Part shown: positions 34,681 to 47,218 of the stretch, piece after piece
Layout: every line of letters starts with the position of its first letter
Position numbering within the stretch: the stretch's first letter is position 1
Source of the DNA: Rapana venosa
Lineage: Eukaryota; Mollusca; Gastropoda; Neogastropoda; Muricidae
DNA length: 64,000 bases
Direction: 5' to 3'
Assembly (NCBI GenBank): GCA_028751875.1
Contig: CM054141.1
Span: forward strand, 45,086,212 to 45,150,211
Notes under the pieces: generated by a model
Told to the model about the DNA's origin: nothing
Seen by the model: the letters and a program-made list of their open reading frames with translations, nothing else
The model's database searches: none
Made by a program: the position numbers and the translations under genes

Positions 34681-35520
34681 CTGTCATTATATTCTATACT
34701 TTATTCATCATCAGATTGTCTTTTTGTTTCACTTTGCTCCCTGGAGAAGAACGGTCACTGCTTTTCAACAAGGAGTATTGTCGGTCAGATGCCTATTTAT
34801 TTGTTGCATGTTCCAAATGGTCAAAAGAAAACACCGTGTAACTTAAATGGAAGCTTGGATGCATAAGATACATCCGCAAAATACTTGAAACCCTTTGGAA
34901 ACTAGTGTGACGACCACTTTTCCTCTCCAGGAAAAACTTGAACCAACAGACTGAAACAAAAGTCTCATCAATATGAACGCCGAGTCAACACACAAGTTCT
35001 TTTGTTCAGCGCTCTCAGCCCACAAGGCACTTTCAATATTTCAGAAACTACAGTGTTAGGGGTCGATTCATAACGATGCTATCTAGGACATATATACAGA
35101 GGAGACAATGGCTGAGCATTCGGCTTACTTTGCTTGTGCTTTATTGTGTCTTAGTTTTGACTGAATAACCTTTACATTGGCTAATACGTTTTTCATGCAC
35201 TTTCAGACAAGAACACGAAATAATCAATTTCTTTTGTTTGGGTCATTGACAGTCTTTCGTTTGAATGTCGTCTTGACACTTGTTTTACTAGATACCCTAT
35301 ATTCTCGACTTTAAATAGCTTTATAAACCTTTGATATGCATATATCAGTACACATTTCAGTGATTTGTTGTGGGTTTTTTTAACATAGAACGTTTAAGTG
35401 TTAGTTTCTGTCTTCAGCCATCTGTACTTTTAATGCAAGCGATTTAGAAATACAGATTTTGTTGTCTTTCCGTACCAGAGTATAACCACTGTAGTGAATT
35501 ATTATGACTATAGTACGAAA

Positions 35521-35700
35521 AGGCCCAAAATAGTTATGATTAATGAAACATGTTTTAAGGACATCAGCAAAGTCAATGTTCCCCTACATCCCCCCCCCAA
35601 AAAAAATTGCAACTTAAGCTACTATCTTATGATCAAAATACCATAAAGTTTTTCCTTATGGAATTATAGTAATCAGATACTTTATAGAGTATCCTAATAT
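35521..35700. other. Short AT-rich stretch
   Basis: No recognised feature; it ends at the TATC run that forms the LINE 3' tail. Confidence 0.45.
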
Positions 35701-35705
35701 TAGCG

Positions 35706-37600
35706 TGATCTATCTATCTATCTATCTGTCCCGTAGTCTGACGACCGTGGGGGCACCCTCAAAGACTCAGCAACCAGTTCCCTCCATTTTTCTCTCTGTT
35801 CTGCCTTTCTCAGTGTTTTGTTGAGTTCTAGGCCTGTCCATTCACTGATGTTATCCTCCCAGCTCTTCCTTGGTCTGCCTCTTCTTCTTCCTCCTTGGAC
35901 AGTGCCTTGCAAAACTGTCTTTGTAATTCCTTGGGATCTTGTGACATGCCCATACCACTTCAGTTTACGCTTTTTCACGATCGTTAGAAGGTTCTCATAG
36001 GGTCCAATGGTTTGCTGGATTCTGTTATGCACGCTTTCGTTGCTTATGTGGTCTTTGTAGGAGATGCCAAGGAGTCTCCGAAAGCATCTCATCTCCACTG
36101 CCTGTACTCTTCTCTCCAAATCTGCAGTCAGGGTCCATGATTCACAGGCATACAGAAATATGGATATGACAAGGGAGCGCATTAGTCTGATCTTGGAGAT
36201 AAGTGAGATATTCTTATCTCTCCAGATGGTGTTTAGTTTTGACAAAGCTGTTATTGTCTGTGCAGTCCTGCATACTACTTCTGGCTTGGATCCCTGGTCG
36301 GATACAATGGCTCCCAGGTACTTGAAGCTTTGAACTGTTTCCAGCTTCTGGTCATTAACCCTGATATCAGTGCTAATGCCGTTGGTGTTATTAGTCATCA
36401 GTTTGGTCTTCTCTGCACTGATTTCCATGCCGTATGTTTTGGAGGCCTTATCCAAGTGTTCTGTTAGGCTGGCAAGCTCTTTTTCTGATCCTGCTATTCC
36501 ATCAATGTCATCTGCGAAGCGGAGGTTTGTGATCGTTCTGCCACCAATGCTGACTGATCCTTCATGATGTTCCAGTGCATCAGCCATGATTCTCTCAAGG
36601 AAGATGTTGAAAAGAGTGGGTGAGAGTAGACAGCCCTGCCTTACTCCAACTGTTGTTCGAAACCATTCTCCAATGTTGTTGTTGTAGTACACTGCACTGG
36701 TGGCCTCGCTGTACAGCTGTTTGATGACTCTGATCAGGTTTGCATTGATGCTGTACAAGTTCATGGTTGCCCACAAAGCTGCATGCCACACCCTGTCAAA
36801 TGCCTTCTTAAAATCGATAAATACGTGGTATAGGTTTTGTTGATGTTGAAGGTACCGCTCACATAGTATTCTGAGGTTGAATATCTGTTCTGTTGTGCTG
36901 CGCCCTGCTCTGAAACCTGCTTGTTCCTCAGCAATGATGGTCTCTGCTTGTGGCTTCAGTCTATTCAATATTATCTGCAGCATGACCTTGCTTGGGTGAC
37001 ATATGAGGCTGATTGTGCGGTAATTATGGCATTGTTGTAGATTTCCTTTCTTGGGGAGGGTGATGATGAGTGACTGCGTCCATGGTGTTGGCCATTTTCC
37101 TGTCTGCCAGATCTTGTTGCAGATTCTTAGTAGGGCGCTGATCATGGCTTCCCCTCCAGCTTGGACCAACTCAGCTGGAATGTTGTCAGCCCCTGCTGAC
37201 TTCCCCTTTTTCAGCGATCTGACTGCTGTTTCCACTTCTTCTCGGAGGATAGGGTGACTGTCTGTGTCTTTGCTTTCGGGTACATTAAGGACTTCTGGAT
37301 CTCCTGCGGTTCTATAGTTATACAGGTCGGAGCAGTATTCTGTCCATCTGTTCAGAATATCCTGGTCGTCAGTGAGACACTTCCCATTTTTGTCTTGGAT
37401 TGTTAAACCTTTTCTCTGTTTCGTGCTAGTCAGGTCTTTCACCAGCTGATATGCTTTCTTGCTATTGTTTTTCTTGATGTTCTCTTCAATGTCTTGGCAC
37501 TGTTCACCGATCCATTTCTCTTTTGCCTCCGTCATGGACTTCCTGATTCTTTTGTTGACTGCCCTATATTGTTCTGCTCTTTCTTTTGTTTCAGCGTGAT
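35706..37600 (-). mobile_element. LINE reverse transcriptase element, 5'-truncated (LINE-1 copy)
   Basis: A non-LTR retrotransposon about 1.9 kb long on the minus strand with an uninterrupted polymerase frame and a GATA-repeat tail (35706-35727). The apurinic-type endonuclease part and 5' UTR are missing. It sits next to an L2-like 3' end (37652-38045) in the same orientation and is found only in the right arm of duplication 1, so it is younger than that duplication. I cannot assign the clade with certainty; the tail of short tandem repeats and C-terminal WYGH motif would fit an RTE-like group. Confidence 0.9.
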
Positions 37601-37602
37601 AG
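35718..37602 (-). CDS. Non-LTR reverse transcriptase (partial, intact frame)
   Basis: RNA-directed DNA polymerase that would copy the element's RNA at a nicked target site. The open frame runs 37742-35718 (674 codons), but about the first 48 codons translate the neighbouring ATT tail (a run of Ile) and unique DNA; element homology starts near AETKERAEQ (37598). By residue: GKSAGADNIPAEL (180-192), EEQAGFRAGRSTTEQ (272-286), AFDRVWH (314-320), VGVRQGCLLSP (365-375), catalytic FADD (409-412) and ISAEKTK (441-447). The C-terminal part has SFKYLGA, RRLLGISYKDH, LKWYGHVTR and RRRGRPRKSWEDN motifs. No frameshift or stop, so the copy is young. Without endonuclease it is probably not mobile by itself, and no promoter or proper start is visible. 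Confidence 0.85.
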
Positions 37603-37651
37603 AATACTGAAATAGCAACACAGTTAATACAATCACTGAGAACATGTAATT

Positions 37652-37824
37652 TAATAATAATAATAATGATAATAATAATGTAATGCAGGAATTTATACAG
37701 CGCTATATCTTGCAAAAAACAAATCAGAGCGCTTTCATTCATCCTAGCCTTTCACATGCAGCCAGTTACAATTCATAGTTTTTACAAATTTAAATGTATA
37801 CACAAACGCGCGCGCGCGCGCGCG

Positions 37825-37910
<86 letters not shown>

Positions 37911-38045
37911 TAAAGGTTGTACACTCCGGCAGGGTGATGGCGGGTTTGGCTGTTGAGGGCAGGGACAGAAATGAGGTGAAACAAGAGGAGATAGTTTTAG
38001 GTTTGAAATAAATGTCTTGAGGCTGGATTTAAAAGCATCATAATT
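37652..38045 (-). mobile_element. L2-like LINE 3' end with CA microsatellite in its 3' UTR
   Basis: Minus strand: a frame reading DAFKSSLKTF then SNLKLSPLVSP (about 38042-37980) fits the FK-x-x-LKT-x-L C-terminus of CR1/L2-type LINEs. It is followed by a CA run (37828-37908), then AAAGCGCTCTGATTTG, a variant of the CAGCGCTATATAAATTCC motif, and an ATT-rich tail at 37652-37684. It links the tail of SINE family B to a LINE partner. Confidence 0.55.
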
Positions 38046-38700
38046 TACATACGGAATTCAGATCATCAGGTAAGATATGTCGGCTGTCAGTGTCAAAATC
38101 GTTTGCCTAATGTAGCTGGTAATTAGTTTTACATCAAATGTTACCTTTGAGGGCAGGTGGATTTGTAAGATAGCGCTATAATTGCTATATTGAAGGTGAT
38201 AAAAAAATAACGATATCAAATATAATTATTGTAAACATGATCCTAGTTATTTCAAATAGTCTCAGTAGGAAGAATTTTTGTGGTTGTTTTCCTCCACAGA
38301 ATGTATTTTCTGTTGGGTAATATCCATTTTTTAGATCGAAACACTGTCACATAAGTTATGTTGAACTCACCAAACCACAAAAGTTACCCCGAAATAGAAG
38401 CTGGCATAATGATTTAGCATTCAGACTGGTTTTGCAGTTGATAAAATCAAGACACCAATAACATAAGGTGACTTCAAAAACTCTGCTAACTTTGCTTCAA
38501 GTTGTAGAAAGTGTACTGCTGGAAAGTAGCCCCGAAAGTTAGGCTCCTCAGACGGGAAATTATGAAAATTATTTCTTGTGATTTGCAAGAAAATAATGAA
38601 GTATTTTTCCAGCAGTTAAGCTTATAATGAAAATTTGGTGCCGTGAAAGGAATTGAAGAAAAATAATCTAAAAGCGTAAGGATTGAGTTTTAAGGAAGAA
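38046..38700 (-). repeat. Right-arm sequence with partner block at 38370-38620
   Basis: 38370-38620 matches the reverse complement of 6360-6640. 38046-38369 has no recognised feature. Confidence 0.6.
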
Positions 38701-38712
38701 GCAGCAGGCTAG

Positions 38713-38713
<1 letters not shown>

Positions 38714-38750
<37 letters not shown>

Positions 38751-38752
38751 GC

Positions 38753-38783
<31 letters not shown>

Positions 38784-38820
38784 TATTCACGTGCGTGTGC
38801 ACGTGAGTGTGTGTGTGTAA

Positions 38821-38870
<50 letters not shown>

Positions 38871-39060
38871 TAAACATTTACACAGAGAAAGATGATTGAT
38901 TAGAGAGAGAGAGGATTGATTAGAGAGAGAGGATTGATTATTGTGGATTTTAAGGACAAACGAAGAATCTTGCTGAAGAAAAAGGAAAGGAAGAAAGAAT
39001 AGAAGAAAAATGCAAAAATGAAAAACAGACCCCCCCCCCCCCAAAAAAAAAAAAAGAAAG
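38714..39060. repeat. TG, CG, GA and poly-C/poly-A cluster
   Basis: TG 38714-38746, CG 38751-38766, TG 38767-38784, GA 38822-38868, 'GATTGATTAGAGAGAGAG' repeated at 38892-38940, poly-C 39032-39043 with poly-A 39044-39055. Confidence 0.9.
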
Positions 39061-39289
39061 CAAAAAACAGAGAAAGAAAACGAAGCAATCAAACAAAAGA
39101 AAGAAATAGAACGAAGTACCCCAGCACTACTGCCACCATTACAACAAAAACAAACTTAACACATCCTGATAAACCCAGATACTGACTGCATCGCAGCAAA
39201 ACACAATCATCCTAAAAGACTACATTTTTTCAACACACCAACACAAAAAAACAACAAAAAGCAAAGCAAGAGACCCGCGGGGATGGGGT
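39061..39289. other. A-rich sequence
   Basis: Adenine-rich low-complexity sequence without recognised features. Confidence 0.5.
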
Positions 39290-39810
39290 TGGGAAGATGG
39301 GGATGGGGGAGACGGGTGCACATCCGACATCATGACACGCTCCGTTAAACAGGGATCAGAACTATACAATACTGGTCCATTTACTTAAAATGTTTCCCAG
39401 CTCCCGCCACTCACCTCAAAGCCATTGATCGTTCTCCCTCTCTCCCATCCCCCTTTTTTTTTAACCGGCCGTCCTCCTCCTCTATCATTCCAGCCAGTCC
39501 CCCTGTTGGCATAAAGAACAAGAGCAGGAAACCAGCAACAAGTCCCATGAAAGCCAGAGTTTGTCGCTCAATACCTCAGCAAAAGGACGTCAATAGAGCT
39601 TTTGGTCCTTCTAGAACCAATCAACAGCTGATCGATTATCTTTACTGTAAGTCATACGTCGTGACTGTTTTAGGGGGGCTGATAATCAAGAAGGTGTCAT
39701 CATGATGATTTTTTTAGGAGACATTATAAAGTTGGGATTAGTTCCTAGGTCTTTGTCTTCATAAACTTGACAGATAAACAATGCAGGTGGCAATCCGTGT
39801 ACTTCAATTT
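39290..39810 (-). repeat. Inverted-duplication block with island I2 partner
   Basis: Matches the reverse complement of 5160-5720. 39500-39640 is the high-identity part. Confidence 0.8.
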
Positions 39811-40470
39811 AGAACAAAGCTGAATTGGAGAAGACATGGTGTGTGGAATCCCTTTCGTTGGTGGTCATGTTCTTTACCTTACTCGTTCCGGCGAGTTTTC
39901 TCCCTTGCTTTTCACTACATCCTGGCAATTTGTAACTTTCAATAAAAAAAAAAAAAAAGATAACACTGAAAAGTTGCTGCCAGTTAGTTGATGACATATT
40001 TAAAAACAGGTATGACAAAGTATGCTGTGTCATTCTTTCACATATTACCTTGTAGAGGTGCGTAGAAAATATCGATGTCTATTTTAGGGTAATAAGATGC
40101 AATGAGGGTCAGATCACAAACACAGCTGGCAAACTTACACAGACCAGCAAATATCTTGTCTGGTTGCCTTTAAAAGAGAAATAGGTCAGTGAAGCAACTA
40201 TTACCTTATAAGGTCATGATAGTTTCATAACCAGATGCACAAAAATAAAATCTAAATAACCAGTTCCCAATCTGGAACTTCGTACAGAAAAGTAAGTTAA
40301 TGAACATCTTCAGTCAGGAAACTTTAACAGAATCAGTAAAGTATGAATAACGAGTGATCATCGTTTAAAATGGAAGCTTCAACGCTCACTATCGTTGATT
40401 TTTTGGAAATATTTTGATTGCAATATATACGATTCAAAACTGTATAAGCAATATATTATGACACAGACCT
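39811..40470. other. Unique sequence
   Basis: No recognised feature; poly-A at 39944-39958. Confidence 0.45.
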
Positions 40471-40474
40471 ATTT

Positions 40475-40477
<3 letters not shown>

Positions 40478-40530
<53 letters not shown>

Positions 40531-40600
40531 CTGTATGTGTGTGCGGGGGAGGGGGGGGTGGAGGTTCTGTGTGTCTATTTGCCTATCTTCCAGTCCATCA
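40478..40600 (+). repeat. GA microsatellite and G-rich stretch
   Basis: GA 40478-40528 and G-rich 40544-40560. Confidence 0.95.
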
Positions 40601-40799
40601 GTAAATCTGTTTACACCAGTGAGAATGTGCATGTGAATGAGTGAGAATGCATGAGTGTATATACTATAAAGCGATTTGCTTGATTATTTTTTTTAAAGTT
40701 GACTGAAGCTTGATTATGACTTAATAACTGAGCTTTATCATAATTCAACAATAAACCTTGATAATAACCCCATAATTCATTTCTTTTCTTCTTTTTAAA

Positions 40800-41640
40800 T
40801 GACAGATATTAAAAATGGACAAACAAAACAAAACACAAAACAAAATCAACAAACAGGCATTTCAAATCATTTCATTTGCAAAACCACAGTTGCCGAAGGA
40901 AAGTGAAGAATTGGATCAAGCTGATGGTGACACCCTACATTGAATACTGATAGAAACCAAAGAATACATGTCCATTGACTCTAAAAGCTCTACACTTCAA
41001 AACGGTCAGCTCCACATTGATTACAAGTAGCCATTCATCACAGCCACTTCTGGCATTGGAGACTAAAGAATGGTAATAGAAATCGGCAGGGAACACAGAG
41101 GCAATACCAGAAGAGCCCAGACCAACTCAGTGCCAGACCATAACAACACAGACTTCAGCTCTAATGGTAACTGGCAGTCACCTACCACTGATGCTTGCTG
41201 CGCGCATTCCGTTATCTGCTTCGGTTTTCAAGTTAACAGGAGGGACAACCTTCAGTACACCATCTTGTAGCAACATCCAATTGAGATAATATAAAGCATG
41301 TACTATTATTATTTCCTTCCAATACGCAAACGTCTTTATAGTAGCAACAACAGGGCAATGGTTTATAGCATACTTCAATAGCAAAATACCATACTACTAT
41401 ACCTCTGAGAACCTCCGTCTCCAAAACGGTTTTAAATAAACATCGCGTTTTAAGAATGTCTTTATCTGAACTATTTTGTTCTCAGATTAGGGAGAAACAA
41501 GTAAAACCTCTAGCGATCCCCCCTTCCCCCCCCCCCCCCCCCCTTTGTGCTGAGCACGACTTTGACTACGTATTATGTGAGTGTAAAGCTGCTGAGGTAC
41601 ATATTGTCAGTTGTTAAAGAATTTGAAATAACGAATCCCT
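40800..41640 (-). repeat. Outermost right-arm block with island I1 partner
   Basis: Reverse complement of 2880-3720. 40870-41200 is about 93% alike; the rest about 60-70%. Poly-C at 41526-41543 is specific to this arm. Confidence 0.75.
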
Positions 41641-42160
41641 TTCTCCTTTCCAATCAAAACCGTGGATATTTAAAGCAGTTATTTATTATTTTATTGCCTT
41701 CTTGAGGTTTATGTCTTTAGCTTTACTGTTTTTAAGAGAAATAATGTTTTAACACTAAGAAATATGCGTTTTATTGAGAGATATTTCTGAGGATTTTTGG
41801 AATGTTTAAACCTCTCTCTCAATGCTCATAGATGCAAGAGTGTTTGTGCTTTCTATAAATTATACCTTTAACCTGTTTGCAATGATACATACAGACAGTA
41901 GAGTTTTATACGCATTTTAAATTGTGCAATCGTTTACCTATTTTCTAATAATACAACAAAACAGCAGGGTGTTTATGTGCTCTGTAACTATGCATTCATT
42001 TACCTATTTTGTAATATTACGCCTAGACAGTAGGGTTTTATTAGCTATATTTCTCTTATCTATTTTCTTTAAAACAGTAAATGAGTATTTTAACAATGTG
42101 AATGTTTTTACAAATGTGTATGCACATGCAAGTAAGTATGCACAATCTCACTCACAAAGA
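41641..42160. other. AT-rich unique sequence with internal repeats
   Basis: A unit with 'CATTCATTTACCTATTTT' / 'CAATCGTTTACCTATTTTCT' and 'ACAGTAGAGTTTTAT' / 'ACAGTAGGGTTTTAT' occurs about three times between 41880 and 42060 (about 70-80 bp period). Otherwise nothing. Confidence 0.5.
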
Positions 42161-42162
42161 CA

Positions 42163-42189
42163 TTCATAAACACACACACAAACACGCGC

Positions 42190-42277
<88 letters not shown>
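42163..42277 (+). repeat. CA microsatellite
   Basis: Clean CA from 42190 to 42277 with a degenerate start. Confidence 0.95.
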
Positions 42278-42278
<1 letters not shown>

Positions 42279-42659
42279 CACCATTTCCTTAGAAAGCAGC
42301 ATCGACCCTTCTGCAGTGTGAATAGTGCAGTTCATTTCTGGTGGAAAAGGCATATAACCTATCGACAATCTTCATCGTCACTAAGAGGCATCACTGATCA
42401 TGATTTCTTTACGAGAGAAACTATGGAAACACGAATAGCGTATATAGAGATCAACAATTTCAGATGGCCTGCACTCACAAGATCACGCAACATGACTCAA
42501 ACTGCAAGGACAGGCGGAGATTCCTTTAGATCTACAAGAATGTTACAGGCGCATAGAGAAAACATCTTCCGATCGCCTTTATGACATTCTCAACTACTCT
42601 GATTCTTAATACTATAATAGCTGTGTGCTTATACAAATAATACCAAACTCCCTCTTGTT

Positions 42660-42895
42660 CCGGGATTTCTCTCTCAATATCCCAGATATGTTATCAGTCT
42701 AATGCTTCGTTTTCGCTTTAACGCTCTCCTTACAAAATTTTGCAAAAATATTCAATGTTTGAGTGGTGAACAAATCACAGTGAATCATTTGCTTGTGCGC
42801 TGCTCATTAATGCGACTGTCAGTTTCACAAAAGCTTAGGCATTGCCATCCTCCCAACTGTCCTTTATTTCTAGAGCATATTTTGAATAACTAATC
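42660..42895 (+). pseudogene. Possible C-terminal remnant of a LINE polyprotein
   Basis: The frame 42702-42893 reads FNALLTKFCKNIQ followed by GEQITVNHLLVRCSL. This resembles the zinc-knuckle-like CxCG...TV.H.L..C segment after the RNase H-like region of many LINE polyproteins, though the first cysteines are not both present. No polymerase part was found nearby. It could be chance. Confidence 0.3.
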
Positions 42896-43099
42896 GCTTC
42901 TTCACCAGTTTTCTGTTTATAGCAGTCCAGTTGGTATCTACCTTTGATTTGCGTTAAGCTGCTATGTGATGGTTCGGTTAATGTTATATTAATTACTGGT
43001 TATGTTATACAAGTTATGGTATTTCAGTAATGTTGTGCTGTTTTTTTGTCCTCTGAGGCTTTATTTTGGGAAAAGAGTTCTTAATAATACTTCTTTTTC

Positions 43100-43247
43100 A
43101 GCACACACACTCCCCCCCCCCCCCCACCACACACACATTCACACACACACATGCTCTCTCCCCTCTTCTCTCTCTATGTATGCACTTGAATATACACATA
43201 CTTCCCTCCTTTTTTTCCCTTTCTCATAATCCTTTTCCCCTATCGTC
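43100..43247. repeat. Poly-C, CA and CT low complexity
   Basis: Poly-C 43112-43125, CA 43128-43150, CT 43155-43172. Confidence 0.85.
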
Positions 43248-43502
43248 TAATATAATAATAATATAATAATAATAATAATAATGTATGGAATTTATATAGC
43301 GCTGAATCTTGTAAAGCAACAAATCAAAGCGCTTAAAAAAAAATTATGCTTGTGTATGCGGTTTTTAAAATTTTCTCATCTGCTCCCACCGGCACACAAT
43401 GGCCTACTCTTTCGAACAGCGGAATAGGATTTAACGTGTACGCAAGATGTTCTGCATGCGTTCGCACACGGTGCCTCGGTTTATAGTCTCATCCGAAGTG
43501 GA
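43248..43502 (-). mobile_element. SINE family B, head missing
   Basis: Minus strand: body from CTTCGGATGAGACTATAAAC (43498) through GTAGGCCATTGTGTGCCGG, then AGCGCTTTGATTTGTTGC, the CAGCGCTATATAAATTCC motif and (ATT)n. Same construction as 10400-10752: shared SINE body joined directly to the L2-like tail. Confidence 0.85.
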
Positions 43503-43925
43503 AGGACATTAAAGCAAAGAACAACAACAGGCGGAGATTCAGTTTAGTCCTTGCTCTTTTGAAGCCCAGCCTACTACGAAGGTCGTGGTTGGCTTGAATA
43601 GGGAACGAAAACCATTGTACGGCACACTAACGATTCAATAAAGAATGATTGGAAATCTAGGTTTGTTTTCAAAGGGAACTGAACTCGGTGACCAGTTTTG
43701 CCGTGATCTGTTTAAGTACCAGTAAATATAGCTTTAAAGATGCGTGACTTTATATCAAGACAAACAGTGCAGTTTTGCTGCATTTTTTCCGTTTGTTTAC
43801 TGTTTGGTAGAAGGAGTGGGAAGGAAATGATGTCCTGTTTAGGTGGTAGTACACCTTTATTCAGAATGGTGTAGTAACTAGTATAGAGATTTTATATATA
43901 AAATAAAGAGGACTTATGATACGCC
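43503..43925. other. Unique sequence
   Basis: No recognised feature. Confidence 0.45.
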
Positions 43926-43929
43926 TTTA

Positions 43930-44035
43930 TTTTTGTCATTTCCCATCCAGAGCTCCGAGATTCACCAATGGTGATTTTGTATGTGACCATTTTAGCCTAC
44001 TATGAAGGTTGCCACATTCTGACTTCGGGGAAATC
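43930..44035 (+). repeat. Family G short repeat, copy 2
   Basis: Direct copy of 4895-5005 (CAGAGCTCCGAGATTCACCA, CTACTATGAAGGTTGCCACA, TTCTGACTTC). Confidence 0.5.
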
Positions 44036-45582
44036 CGCCTTTTTAAAGCTTTAACCAAAATCTAAGGCGTTTGATCACGAATTGCGTGTCTCTAAGATAA
44101 AAATTCCTATGAACAAAACAACCACACTCAGGGGGGAAATAATGGGACAAACTTGGACAATAAACATATAGCAGTAACTGAGGATGCAACATTTAAGCAG
44201 GACTGATGGCAAAGATAAGGGCTGAGTTGCCTGGAATAGATGCTCGACTTTCAAAGACACAGAGAGAGGAGGAGAAAACAAGCAAACACACACGAAAAGA
44301 GACCTTCAGAACAAAAAGAAAATTCAGATTGAAGATGAGACTACAATGAGGCAGCCTTCTCTCCAGCTTACAACACTTTCATAGGATGTATTTATCTGTA
44401 TGGGCACTCTGTCCTCATCTGATTTAGGCTGCGCATTCTTCCAGAGCAAGATCAAAAACGCTGAAAGCCCTATGTCATTGTTCCAGTCATTGCAGCTGGG
44501 CAGGCAGCTTACTCTGCTTTGAATCTTTCATCAGTCCCACAACTTTCATGACCAACTATCACAACTTTTCAGCTGTCACCCTGCTGCAATATCCGCCAAA
44601 CCAAGGTTACCGCTTTTCATACATTAAAAAAAACACCGCTGTGCCATAGACAGTCTGTTCATGATTCAGTGCTCAAATACACAAGAGTGGCGATGAATCA
44701 AAAACACCACCAGACAAGTGAAGAAAACTTGTAAAAACAAAACTGTAAGGCTAACCAAACCAAATAAACGGACAAGTTAGGATGAACATGGATGTATAAT
44801 TAAAAGACTGCTGGTGGAAAATCTAGGACTTCATAGGATTATAGGATGATGGAAATATTCAGACCGTGTCGCCATGCTTCACAAAGCACTGTGGCTGTCT
44901 TCCCATTCACTACGTCCAACACTGACCGCACAATCAATGGAAAGTAATTTGAAACAAATGGATATCAAATAGCTCTGTTGCGTTTGAATTCCTCTCAAAA
45001 CAATATCATACAGTACTCCAAAATTATTACATATTGTCTATAACTGAGCGTGTATCCTAATCAAAGAATTAGAAAGATATTTTGCTGTGACTGTGTCTGC
45101 TCGATAGGGCATTTACTTTATTTACTTTAGCTTAATGAGTGTGTAAAGGTAGTCAACTCCCCCCCCCAACATTTTGCATACGCATGAACGCACACACAAA
45201 GAATTAAATTGAATAAAACATTTTTTTTAAAGTAGGGTAAGTGTGCTTTACGCCGCATTATGAAGAAAGTTTGCACAAAATCGATCGCTGCAAATCCCCA
45301 ACAGTTTTGTCTTTTTCAAGCAAAACAGATAAACAATGAAAATTGGCCTTTTCAATAAACGATCGACATCAACTTCTGAGCGAGTCATGCAAACAAGTCT
45401 TGTGAGAACTTAGAGTGGCCTGCGTAGTTCATTGTGTGAAAAAATTCGGAAATGATTCATGACCATTATAAGCTTTCATAACAGTCAAACGGTAGGAGGT
45501 TTCATACTGCCACGCTTAGCAATACAGAACAATACTGTACGAAGCAAGATTGACGGAAGCATAAGAATTAGGGACTATTCCT

Positions 45583-45585
<3 letters not shown>
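44036..45585. other. Unique sequence, no recognised feature
   Basis: About 1.5 kb without repeats or plausible genes; short poly-C at 45161-45168. Confidence 0.5.

Positions 45586-46011
<426 letters not shown>

Positions 46012-46101
<90 letters not shown>
46012..46101 (+). repeat. CT microsatellite, 45 units
   Basis: Perfect CT run. Confidence 0.98.
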
Positions 46102-46106
<5 letters not shown>

Positions 46107-46595
46107 TTATCAATAACGCTTTTACTTTTGCGAGGTGCATTATTTCAAAATGTCTACCCACAAGCAGATATTTAAGATGTTTAATTTTGCAAATAGGCCA
46201 ACGCCAGCGTTATGGTACCTAGGTCTTATTGTTAATCCAAGAAAACAAGAAAAATTGACAGAAAAGAAAGTGATCACAATTCTTGATTGTCAAAGAATGT
46301 ATTGATTTATACATAATGCTGTTAAAGACGTGTAAAATCAAAATTGAATGATGCGGATTAACATGCAAAATCTATTTTTTGTTACCAAGCTTATTTATGA
46401 TTTGCCAATTTAGTTTTTAAATAATCAGGTTTGGCTATTGTTATTTTTTCTTATTCATGTTTTTCATCATCCATCAAAACTTTTCTTGGCAAACTAGGTT
46501 CTTTACGTTATGTATGACACATTGTTATGAATTTGGTTTTAGTGCGTGCAGTGAAAAAATGATATAAACTTTAGCAGACGTGTCGAATTTTCTCA
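46102..46595. other. Unique sequence
   Basis: No recognised feature. Confidence 0.45.
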
Positions 46596-46985
46596 ACAAT
46601 CAATGCCCTCTTTGGACACCAACTAGGACAAAACCTAGCCCTGTGCTGCTGCTAAATCATTTTGCCGAAGTTCAGTGTGCCTGTGGAGATCCACCATAAA
46701 CAACATACTTCCTAGTAAGCCCTCTTCTGATGTCAGTAATACTTTAGTCGCCAAGCAAGGACAAGACGTCCCTGTAGGCTACTAGACCATGACTAAACCG
46801 CTCCAAGACGCTCTTGTGAATCTCTAGACCTCAAAAACCTGTAACGCAACTCAGCACAGGCTTGGAAGAAGTGAAGAGACCGATATTGAGGTCACAATAA
46901 GACTATGAAACCAGCTGGCCCACGAAATCAGAGACAGATATGTTTTAATGCTTGGCTGTCTGTGATGATGAGGATAACGAATGGT
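46596..46985 (-). repeat. Family D fragment
   Basis: Aligns with 54240-54615: GCCTGTGGAGATCCACCATA, CTAGTAAGCCCTCTTCTGAT, TTTAGTCGCCAAGC, then GAGGTCACAATAAGACTATGA and CAGAGACAG. The tRNA-like end is missing. Confidence 0.6.
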
Positions 46986-47124
46986 GTGGAAATCTATAGC
47001 TTCGTACACTGAAAAACTTTTACCACAATCCGAGCATAGATTTTTTAAAACTTCCCTGAAGTCAAATTGTAGGAGGATAAGCATTGCATTGCATGTGAGA
47101 GAATCTAGGCCCATCCTGGTTGGC

Positions 47125-47183
<59 letters not shown>

Positions 47184-47218
47184 ATGTGGAGTGAGAGAGA
47201 TGGAGTTGTGTGGGGTGT

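Larger units (their letters stand above)
32340..35520 (-). repeat. Partner of 11160-13745
   Basis: Continuous reverse-complement homology. It includes islands at 34895-35115 and 34395-34565, and the CTG tract. No common reading frame. Confidence 0.8.
30150..41640 (-). repeat. Inverted duplication 1, right arm
   Basis: Reverse-complement partner of 2880-15600; see that entry for block pairs. Arm-specific insertions are the CA cluster at 31877-32195, the LINE at 35700-37600, the L2-like 3' end at 37652-38045 and microsatellites at 38714-39055 and 40478-40530. Confidence 0.8.

Noticed and set aside
42102..42584. 160-codon frame starting in the CA tract
   Set aside because: The first third is repeat translation and the remainder resembles no family; only the separate 42702-42893 stretch is weakly LINE-like.
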